Shown in pieces: positions 41,059 through 47,081 of a DNA stretch of 47,081 bases (position 1 is its first letter; each line of letters opens with the position of its first letter). The notes under the pieces were generated by a model. That model did no database searches, had not been told where the DNA came from, and was given only the letters and a program-made list of their open reading frames with translations. The stretch is from contig CAVCMG010000022.1 in NCBI GenBank assembly GCA_963603285.1, forward strand, positions 1-47,081, written 5' to 3'. The position numbers were made by a program, and so were the translations under genes. This stretch comes from UBA11957 sp963603285 (lineage in GTDB: Bacteria > Bacillota > Clostridia > Lachnospirales > Lachnospiraceae).

Positions 41059-41943
41059 TTAATATGTATGTGTTTTTTCGTATTCCTGCTGCATGGTATT
41101 GCCCGGTTCTACCATAACCTCAATCTTGTTACCTTCCGGGCATACCATCCAGATAATCTCGCAACGGTCAAGTCCCATATTTCCTGTGGCACTGCCATCC
41201 ACCGGCAGCTTTACATCCTTCATAAAGGGCTGCGGGCAGCAATACACGCCGTTCTTTCCCCAGGCCACGGTAACCTCCGGGATGCCCTTTACCGTCAGGG
41301 CAAAATGGCCCAGCAGGTCATCGTCATATACTTTAACCGGATTCTCACTCTGGATCAGCTCCACATACTGTCCGAACTCTCCTACCGTAAACAGTACCCT
41401 GTCCTTTGTCTCTTCTGTCACCACAAATTCCATGGCCTGCAGATACAGCTTCATCGTTCTCAGATCATTGACGTAGATGCTGATACCTGCCAGAGAGGTA
41501 AAGAGGCGTTTCTTCTCACTTTTATGTCCCGGGCGCTCCACCAGACGGATCTTTACACCAGAAGGATCGGTGATATAACCGTCTGTTACGGTAATTCCTT
41601 TCGCCTCCAGCTGTGCCACTGTCTCCTGCAGATTTTCACAACCAAGACCAAAGGAATGCAGTACCGTATCCTCATGTTTTCCCAGCGGCTCTGTCTTAAA
41701 CTCCGGCGGATTGATGACCGCATTGAACATCTCAATATATTCATCCGGCGCTACACGCAGGTATGTCAGCCAGTGGTTTTCATCATCGGCATTGTGCTCG
41801 CCCAGCTGCAGCATATCCTTGAACTGCCCGACCTTTAATTCAAACATCTGCTCAAAACCGAGTTTTTCACAGTAGAAGAAAAGCGCTGCATCCCAGCTTG
41901 CCGCCTGCAAAGATACATGAAATAAATTATTGATCACACCCAT
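41059..41943 (-). CDS. Two-module VOC (glyoxalase/dioxygenase-fold) protein
   Basis: A 294-residue protein with two VOC modules. The first begins NNLFHVSLQAASWDAALFFYCEKLGF, with His near position 9; the second begins FTSLAGISIYVNDLRTMKLYLQAMEF and ends IIWMVCPEGNKIEVMVEPG with the expected terminal Glu. VOC enzymes bind a divalent metal and catalyse isomerisation, epimerisation or ring opening. Its role here is not known; possibilities are handling an enol intermediate or an aromatic aglycone. It follows the permease gene by 21 nt, with AAAGGAG before the ATG. Confidence 0.8.
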   Translation of the reverse strand: MGVINNLFHVSLQAASWDAALFFYCEKLGFEQMFELKVGQFKDMLQLGEHNADDENHWLTYLRVAPDEYIEMFNAVINPPEFKTEPLGKHEDTVLHSFGLGCENLQETVAQLEAKGITVTDGYITDPSGVKIRLVERPGHKSEKKRLFTSLAGISIYVNDLRTMKLYLQAMEFVVTEETKDRVLFTVGEFGQYVELIQSENPVKVYDDDLLGHFALTVKGIPEVTVAWGKNGVYCCPQPFMKDVKLPVDGSATGNMGLDRCEIIWMVCPEGNKIEVMVEPGNTMQQEYEKTHTY

Positions 41944-41964
41944 GATTTTCTCCTTTCCCGTCGA

Positions 41965-42957
41965 TCAGGCATCTGCCTGCACCTTATGTACTCTGACTCT
42001 GTCCAGAAGACGGGATCCTTGTCTGTCCAGAATGATCGCAACGATGATAACCAGACCCTTGGCGATCTTCTGCCAGTTGGAATCCACACCCAGAAGGTTT
42101 AAGGAATTGGAAATTACCTGGATCAGCAGACAGCCGATCAGCGTTCCGAATACATTGACCTTACCACCCTCCATCGGCGTTCCACCGATAACAACAGCGG
42201 CTACACAGTCCATTTCCATACCGGCTCCGGCACCTGTCTGAGCGGATGCGGTACGTCCGGTCAGCAGCAATGCAGCGATACCAACGCAGACACCGGTAAT
42301 AATATATACGGTATATGTAATCTTTCTTGTGGAAATACCACATACGCGGGCCGCCTTACGGTTGCCGCCGCAGGCCAGTGCATACCGTCCAAACTTGGTT
42401 TTCTGTACCAGCACCATCATGATGATAACCATAATGATCATCAGAAGGATCGGGAACGGTACGGGGCCGACTTTTCCACTGCCGAAGAACTTGTACCAGT
42501 CCGGAAGTCCTGCGATACTCTTGGAATGACACAACAGCAGGTTGATGCCCTGATATACCATACCCATGGCCAGCGTAACAATAAACGGTGCCAGATCAAA
42601 GGTCTGCGAAACAAAAGCATTGACAAATCCGCAGAAAGCACCAATCAGAAGTGCACTGACGATGACCACACCTGCTGAAACGCCATTAACAGACATCATC
42701 GCCGTTGCAATACCGATCATACCGAGCATATAACCAACCGACAGATCGATCTCTCCGGAAGCCAGTACAAGTGTAAATCCCAGTGAAAGGACACAGCTTG
42801 CACAGATCTGACGGAAAATATTGGAAATATTCCGCGCGGTAAAGAAATCACCGTTCAGACAGCTGACGATAGCCACAAATATAATAAGAATGACAACCGC
42901 TTTATTATTCATCAAAAGCTGTAATACGCTTTCTGAATCCATTGTTTTTTTCTTCAT
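41965..42957 (-). CDS. Sugar ABC transporter permease (RbsC-like, CUT2)
   Basis: A 330-residue permease with about eight to ten hydrophobic segments. It shows the RbsC pattern: NISNIFRQICASCVLSLGFTLVLASGEIDLSVG, FGRYALACGGNRKAARVCGIS and MDCVAAVVIGGTPMEGGKVNVFGTLIG. CUT2 systems use one permease as a homodimer. It acts with the ATPase encoded just upstream (12-nt gap) to import a monosaccharide or small glycoside. AGGAG precedes the ATG. Confidence 0.93.
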   Translation of the reverse strand: MKKKTMDSESVLQLLMNNKAVVILIIFVAIVSCLNGDFFTARNISNIFRQICASCVLSLGFTLVLASGEIDLSVGYMLGMIGIATAMMSVNGVSAGVVIVSALLIGAFCGFVNAFVSQTFDLAPFIVTLAMGMVYQGINLLLCHSKSIAGLPDWYKFFGSGKVGPVPFPILLMIIMVIIMMVLVQKTKFGRYALACGGNRKAARVCGISTRKITYTVYIITGVCVGIAALLLTGRTASAQTGAGAGMEMDCVAAVVIGGTPMEGGKVNVFGTLIGCLLIQVISNSLNLLGVDSNWQKIAKGLVIIVAIILDRQGSRLLDRVRVHKVQADA

Positions 42958-42969
42958 AGTCTTCTCCTG

Positions 42970-44460
42970 TTATCCTAATGCATGTTTTCCTAATAAATCC
43001 TGTGTTGCTTCCGAGCCCTGGCATTCCAGAACGATCTGGCCATTCCGGATGACAAAGATCCGGTTGCTCATACCCAGGATCTCCGGCATTTCCGAAGATA
43101 CCATAATGATCGCCATACCCTGCTCTGCCAGCTTGCCCATGATCGCATACAGCTCAGCCTTTGCTCCGACATCAATACCTCGCGTCGGCTCATCGAGAAT
43201 AAGGATCTTTGGCTCCGTCAGAAGCCAGCGGCCGATGATCGCCTTCTGCTGATTACCACCGGACAATGATGTGATCAGCAGATCGAGATTGGCTGTTTTC
43301 AGGCTCAGATCCCTGACCATCTGGCTGACAGCTTTCTTTTCCTTTTCCGTATTTACCATGCCAAGTCTGCTGCAATACTGGGAAATATTGGCCACAGACA
43401 TATTATCCTTTACAGATGCCGTCTTTATGATACCCATATCCCGTCGATCCTCTGTGACCATCGCCATGCCAAGCTTTACAGCATCCTTTGGCGAATGGAT
43501 ATGTACGACCTGGCCATCGACCTTGATCTGTCCGCTTTCCACCGGATCTATACCGAAAATACCGCGCATGATCTCACTTCGTCCTGCACCAACCAGTCCG
43601 GAAAAACCGACGATCTCTCCGGCTTTCACCGAGAAGCTGATATCGTTGTAGCCCATTCCGCTCAAATGCTCCACCTCAAGGAGCGTCTTGCCGATCTTTG
43701 CATGGAACGTCGGATACTGCTCTGTCAGATCCCGGCCAATGATCATACTGATCAGGCTGTCCTTATCTGTCTCGCTGCACTTTCTGGTTCCGATGTAACA
43801 GCCGTCGCGGTATACCGAAACCCGGTCCGATACCGCCAGCAACTCCTCGATCTTATGCGTAATAAATATAATCGCAATCCCCTGTGTTTTCAGATCCTGC
43901 ATTACCTTAAACAGTATCTTTGTCTCTTTATCCGAAAGGGAGGATGTCGGCTCATCCATGATGACAACTTCCGCGTTGGAAGAAATCGCTCTGGCCAGCT
44001 CGATCAGCTGTGACTGTGCTACCGTCAGATTGCTGACCAGCTCATTCGCCCGGATATCGATCCCCATTTTATTCAATAGTTCTGTAGTTGCTTTTTCGCG
44101 TGCTTTCTTATTAATAAAGCATCCTGTCATAAACGCATCTTCCCTGTGCAGCCATATGTTTTCTGCTACCGTCAGGGTAGGCACCAGACTGATCTCCTGA
44201 TGGATCATGGAGATTCCCGTTGCAATGGCATCCGCAGGGGAATGAAAATTTACTTCTTTTCCCTTAAAATAAATCTCACCGGTATCTTTTTTCAGATCAC
44301 CCATGATGATATTCATCATCGTGCTTTTTCCTGCACCATTTTCACCGATAACAGCATGTACCTCTCCCGGCAGAACTGCAAGGCTGATATCATTCAGGGC
44401 AACAACTCCCAAAAAGCTTTTTGACAGGTGCTTCACTTCCAAAATATATGAATCCTGCAT
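42970..44460 (-). CDS. Sugar ABC transporter ATPase (RbsA-like, two ATPase domains)
   Basis: A 496-residue protein with two fused ABC ATPase domains. The first is canonical: Walker A GENGAGKST (39-47), VAQSQLIELARAI and VVIMDEPTSSL. The second has the degenerate Walker A GLVGAGRSE that is normal for RbsA/MglA, then SLSGGNQQKAII and ILILDEPTRGIDVG. It powers the RbsC-like permease. The start is ATG 44460, 5 nt after AAAGGAG. Its length is normal. Confidence 0.93.
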   Translation of the reverse strand: MQDSYILEVKHLSKSFLGVVALNDISLAVLPGEVHAVIGENGAGKSTMMNIIMGDLKKDTGEIYFKGKEVNFHSPADAIATGISMIHQEISLVPTLTVAENIWLHREDAFMTGCFINKKAREKATTELLNKMGIDIRANELVSNLTVAQSQLIELARAISSNAEVVIMDEPTSSLSDKETKILFKVMQDLKTQGIAIIFITHKIEELLAVSDRVSVYRDGCYIGTRKCSETDKDSLISMIIGRDLTEQYPTFHAKIGKTLLEVEHLSGMGYNDISFSVKAGEIVGFSGLVGAGRSEIMRGIFGIDPVESGQIKVDGQVVHIHSPKDAVKLGMAMVTEDRRDMGIIKTASVKDNMSVANISQYCSRLGMVNTEKEKKAVSQMVRDLSLKTANLDLLITSLSGGNQQKAIIGRWLLTEPKILILDEPTRGIDVGAKAELYAIMGKLAEQGMAIIMVSSEMPEILGMSNRIFVIRNGQIVLECQGSEATQDLLGKHALG

Positions 44461-44476
44461 GAAATCTCCTTTCAAA

Positions 44477-44504
44477 AAGGAGCAGCGCCTGTACGCCGCT
44501 CCTT
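44477..44504 (-). terminator. Attenuating hairpin between binding-protein and ATPase genes
   Basis: A 28-nt GC-rich hairpin (44477-44488 with 44495-44504, one mismatch) followed by TTTTT on the minus strand, lying 18 nt after the binding-protein stop. It should terminate part of the transcription, so that the binding protein is made in excess over the rest of the operon. Confidence 0.7.
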
Positions 44505-44521
44505 ATACTCACCAACTGCTG

Positions 44522-45580
44522 TTATTCTTTTGTTACGGTATATAAGTTTTCTGTCGTATATTTTACTTCATTGCCTTCGCCCTGGATCTCGCCTGTTGCG
44601 GCTTTGACCATAGCGTCTGCACACGCAGATGCAACACCGGCGAAGTCAATACCAACGGTAGCTGCCTGCAGACCGGATTCTACATTGGATTTACCTACAT
44701 CAGAAGCATCGATACCAAGGATGATCACATCGCTTCTGTCTGCTGCCTGGCAGGCATTGATAACGCCCTGGGCCTCATCATCATTTACACAAACAATAAC
44801 ATTGATCTCCGGATGGGAAATGAGCCAGTCCTCAGCAAGAGACTGGGAATCATCGGTATTCCAGTTTCCTTCACCGCGGATTACTTCTGTTGCATTGTCG
44901 TGCTTGTCGATGAAATTCTCAACAAAGCCATTGGTTCTGTCCTGTCCGGCTACGTTACCGGCATCACCGGTAATCAGAGCTACATTGTATTCTGCAGACT
45001 CATCAAAAATGGTGTCCATATATTCTGCCTGCATCTGGCCACATGCGTAGTTGCTGAAGCCTTCGTACAGATAGGTGTACGGTGCTTCCTGGTCCAGGCT
45101 GACACCGATACCTACCGGAATACCGGCATCCTTGCAGGCTTCGATCGCCGGGATGATACCGGCATCACCTACAGAGTTCATAATGTAGATAACATCCGGA
45201 TTCTTTGCAATCTGGCTCTCCACATCACTGATCAGGGTAGCGATATCGCTGTCTGCATTGGTCAGGGTGTACTCGATATTATAATCTGGATAATTGTTGT
45301 CCAGACAAGCCTTGATACCGTTGGTCAAGTTCGTCTGTCCATCATCCAGGATCGCCCATGCCATACCGATCTTGAGATCCTTCTTGTCGCCGTCGGCTGT
45401 TGCTGATGCACTGCCATCGTCAGCGGTGCTGCCGGAAGCATCTGCTGTACTTTCCGTTGCGCTTGCACTGCCCGCATTGCTCTCCGAAGCTGCCTGACTG
45501 CTATTGGTGCTTCCACCACAGGCTGTCATCGATACCACCATTGCTGCTGCCATGATTGCTGCTACTGCTTTCTTTTTCAT
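44522..45580 (-). CDS. Sugar ABC transporter substrate-binding lipoprotein (RbsB-like, CUT2)
   Basis: A 352-residue lipoprotein. The signal peptide (KKKAVAAIMAAAMVVSMTAC) ends in a lipobox Cys and is followed by a Ser/Ala/Asp linker (about 22-68). The mature domain has the periplasmic-binding-protein/LacI fold: LKIGMAWAILDDGQTNLTNGIK, DVIYIMNSVGDAG, YNVALITGDAGNVAGQDRTNGF and VIILGIDASDVGKSNVESG. It captures the transported sugar or glycoside. It heads the operon, with AAAGGACG before the ATG. Confidence 0.92.
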   Translation of the reverse strand: MKKKAVAAIMAAAMVVSMTACGGSTNSSQAASESNAGSASATESTADASGSTADDGSASATADGDKKDLKIGMAWAILDDGQTNLTNGIKACLDNNYPDYNIEYTLTNADSDIATLISDVESQIAKNPDVIYIMNSVGDAGIIPAIEACKDAGIPVGIGVSLDQEAPYTYLYEGFSNYACGQMQAEYMDTIFDESAEYNVALITGDAGNVAGQDRTNGFVENFIDKHDNATEVIRGEGNWNTDDSQSLAEDWLISHPEINVIVCVNDDEAQGVINACQAADRSDVIILGIDASDVGKSNVESGLQAATVGIDFAGVASACADAMVKAATGEIQGEGNEVKYTTENLYTVTKE

Positions 45581-45646
45581 TTTTTGTTTCGTCCTTTCTC
45601 TTTTTTATTGTAATTTGCATTACGTTTTCACTTTGTTTTCATTTGC

Positions 45647-45676
45647 ATTTTAACTCTTTTTTGCCTATTTCGTCAA
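45647..45676 (-). promoter_or_regulatory. Promoter of the CUT2/C-glycoside operon
   Basis: TTGACG (45676-45671), 18-nt spacer, TAAAAT (45652-45647) on the minus strand, about 65 nt before the binding-protein start. A near-palindrome GTAAT-N4-ATTAC (45610-45623) lies between promoter and gene and could be an operator. Confidence 0.55.
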
Positions 45677-45761
45677 TATATCGAAGTATAGTTCCTATAT
45701 TTTCGGCTTTTTGACACTTTTTCCAGTTTTTCTATGTAATTATTGCACATTTCTTTTTCAG

Positions 45762-45782
45762 TTTTCATGAAAATATTTTCAT
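45762..45782. promoter_or_regulatory. Overlapping palindromes in the lacI-operon divergent region
   Basis: Two perfect palindromes overlap: TTTTCATGAAAA (45762-45773) and ATGAAAATATTTTCAT (45767-45782). They lie between the two divergent promoters, so they are candidates for LacI-type regulator binding. The AT-rich background lowers confidence. Confidence 0.4.
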
Positions 45783-45798
45783 ATTTTTCATTTTTCTA

Positions 45799-45826
45799 TT
45801 GCAATTTTGCAAACTGGTGGTATTAT
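45799..45826 (+). promoter_or_regulatory. Promoter of the lacI-type regulator gene
   Basis: TTGCAA (45799-45804), 16-nt spacer, TATTAT (45821-45826), about 35 nt before the gene start. TTGCAATTTTGCAA around the -35 is an inverted repeat. Confidence 0.55.
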
Positions 45827-45861
45827 ATAAGTAAGATATGATTCAAAGAAAGGAACATCCG

Positions 45862-46914
45862 ATGAGCACAAGACCAATTAAAATAGCAGATATTGCCAAG
45901 AAAACCGGCATCTCCAATGCCACCGTTTCCCGGGCCTTAAACCATCCGGAAATGGTCAACGCTGCAACCCTGCAGCTGATCCAGGATACTATGAAGGAGA
46001 TGGGTTACACGCCCAAAAAGACACCGGCCAGTTCTTCTTCCGAACTGACACAGAAGCTGGTGATCGTCAATGTACCACAGATCAGCAATCCCTTTTACAG
46101 TGAAGTACTGCGCGGTATCTCCGAATCTGCAGCCAACCATTCCGTACGTATTCTGATCAACCAGGATCCTCTGGTTACTGAAGCGGACGTTTCCTCTTTT
46201 CTGGCCTTCTGCAAATCTCTGCATGTCAGTGGTTTGATCCTGTGTTCCTCGCTTTCTGATCCGGATCAGTACCAAAAGCTTGGTGCAACGATTCCGCTTG
46301 TTCAGTGCTGTGAGTACAATTCGGATGATTTCTCCTATGTCAGTGTGGATGATTATATCGCCGCCCACAGCGCCATGGAGCATATTTATTCCCAGGGGCG
46401 CAAAAAGATCGCCTTTGTCAACGGTCCGCTTCCTTTCAAATATGCCAAAGAACGGCAGCGTGGCTACCTGACCTTCATGGATGATATGCATCTGGAGCAT
46501 CTGTCCAGCTGGTGCATCAATCTGCCGGAGATCAGCTACGATATCGCCTTTGCTTCCATCTGCCAGCTGCTGGCCTCCAGCTCCCGGCCGGACGCTATCT
46601 TTGCCTCCTCCGACCTGATCGCCGCAGCCGCCTTAAAAGCTGCCCGCCAGTACCATCTGCACGTACCGGAGGATCTCATCGTAGTAGGTTTCGATAACAT
46701 AGAAACTTCCGTTATATGCTATCCGTCCATTACCACGATCAGCCAGCCACGTTTCCAGATCGGCTATACCGCGGGAGAAATCTTAAACGACCATATGACC
46801 TCCTCTGTGGCACACACACAGCACATTCTGTTAAACACAGAGCTTATCATCCGCCAGTCCTCCGTACCGACTTCCATTGTGGAAAAACCGGCAGATGTCA
46901 CGTTGTATATCTGA
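45862..46914 (+). CDS. LacI-family transcriptional regulator
   Basis: A 350-residue LacI/GalR regulator and the only clear plus-strand gene. The N-terminal helix-turn-helix reads KIADIAKKTGISNATVSRALNHPEMV (about 6-31), with the hinge helix following. The ligand domain (about 60-335) has IVNVPQISNPFYSEVLRGI, FVNGPLPFKYAKERQRGYL, PDAIFASSDLIAAAALKAAR and VPEDLIVVGFDNIE, all typical. The start ATG 45862 follows AAAGGA by 7 nt; an ATG 8 codons upstream lacks a site. It is divergent from the CUT2 operon and therefore probably represses it until the imported sugar, glycoside or a metabolite binds. Confidence 0.92.
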   Translation: MSTRPIKIADIAKKTGISNATVSRALNHPEMVNAATLQLIQDTMKEMGYTPKKTPASSSSELTQKLVIVNVPQISNPFYSEVLRGISESAANHSVRILINQDPLVTEADVSSFLAFCKSLHVSGLILCSSLSDPDQYQKLGATIPLVQCCEYNSDDFSYVSVDDYIAAHSAMEHIYSQGRKKIAFVNGPLPFKYAKERQRGYLTFMDDMHLEHLSSWCINLPEISYDIAFASICQLLASSSRPDAIFASSDLIAAAALKAARQYHLHVPEDLIVVGFDNIETSVICYPSITTISQPRFQIGYTAGEILNDHMTSSVAHTQHILLNTELIIRQSSVPTSIVEKPADVTLYI

Positions 46915-46958
46915 TATTCTTTTACACAGAAACGGATCTGCCTCATTTTTATTCCAAA

Positions 46959-46993
46959 AAAGCACAGATTTTCGTATGGAAAATCTGTGCTTT
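46959..46993. terminator. Bidirectional terminator between lacI and tRNA-Thr
   Basis: A perfect 15-bp stem (46959-46973 with 46979-46993) with a 5-nt loop. The minus strand continues into a T run, giving strong termination for the tRNA; the plus strand has a weaker TTT for lacI. Confidence 0.85.
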
Positions 46994-47004
46994 CTATAAT
47001 GATA

Positions 47005-47077
47005 AGCCGATGAACGGACTCGAACCGTTAACCTGCTGATTACAAATCAGCTGCTCTGCCAATTGAGCCACATCGGC
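47005..47077 (-). tRNA. tRNA-Thr, anticodon TGT
   Basis: A 73-nt cloverleaf on the minus strand. The acceptor stem pairs GCCGATG with CATCGGC, the D-arm contains the usual AATTGG, the anticodon stem GCTGA/TCAGC encloses TTTGTAA (anticodon TGT), and the T-arm carries GGTTCGAGTCC. The CCA end is not encoded. It reads ACA codons. Further genes may follow to the right. Confidence 0.93.
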
Positions 47078-47081
47078 ATAT

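Noticed and set aside
45610..45640. Catabolite-repression (cre) site before the CUT2 operon
   Set aside because: The nearest sequence, TGAAAACGTAATGCA, needs an insertion and mismatches to fit the cre consensus.

Overview
The window looks like chromosomal DNA of a spore-forming, gut-type Clostridia, most likely a Lachnospiraceae. The evidence is the sporulation genes spoVAD and spoVAE, a NiCo (czcD-type) riboswitch, YesM/YesN two-component regulators, many Gly-Cys lipoprotein binding proteins, strong AGGAGG-type ribosome sites, and a NudC/YerC/ABC-F housekeeping mix. Nearly every gene lies on the minus strand; the one clear plus-strand gene is a lacI-type regulator near the right end.

Layout from left to right. 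(1) 1-4.87 kb is a defence operon transcribed leftward: Fic protein, HsdM, a DUF1016/YhcG PDDEXK nuclease and an HsdS that runs off the left edge; its promoter is flanked by three copies of an operator-like motif. (2) 4.95-7.0 kb holds spoVAD-spoVAE, followed by a tail of very small ORFs and an intrinsic terminator. (3) 7.1-11.7 kb is a complete polyamine importer operon (XRE-cupin regulator, potA, potB, potC, potD) with two matching palindromic operators bracketing a good sigma-A promoter. (4) 11.8-20.5 kb carries NudC, a YerC/TrpR-like regulator, an ABC-F ATPase, a CDF metal exporter under a NiCo riboswitch, a TetM-like GTPase fused to a YacP/Rae1-type NYN nuclease, and a DMT-family transporter. 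(5) 20.6-23.7 kb is a two-lipoprotein operon (one PstS-like) behind a five-copy phased motif array. (6) 23.8-34.0 kb is an alpha-glucan-type region: MalQ, a CUT1 ABC importer without its own ATPase, a second solute-binding lipoprotein, and a YesM/YesN pair. (7) 34.2-46.9 kb is a long catabolic operon with a CUT2 ABC importer and a divergent LacI regulator. (8) A tRNA-Thr closes the window.

The most interesting system is region 7. It pairs a probable C-glycoside deglycosidase (small beta subunit plus TIM-barrel alpha subunit) with a Gfo/Idh/MocA oxidoreductase, three sugar-isomerase-like TIM barrels (one of them the alpha subunit), a two-module VOC protein, a CocE-type esterase and a DAPG/phloretin-hydrolase-like protein. 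A plausible reading is import, C3 oxidation, C-C deglycosylation and aglycone cleavage of a plant aryl-C-glucoside (for example a dihydrochalcone C-glucoside such as nothofagin). That substrate is inference.

The second unusual element is a family of three intergenic repeats (about 12.8, 15.1 and 25.5 kb). They share a structured core but are bounded by 39-45 bp inverted arms whose sequence is different and self-complementary at each locus.
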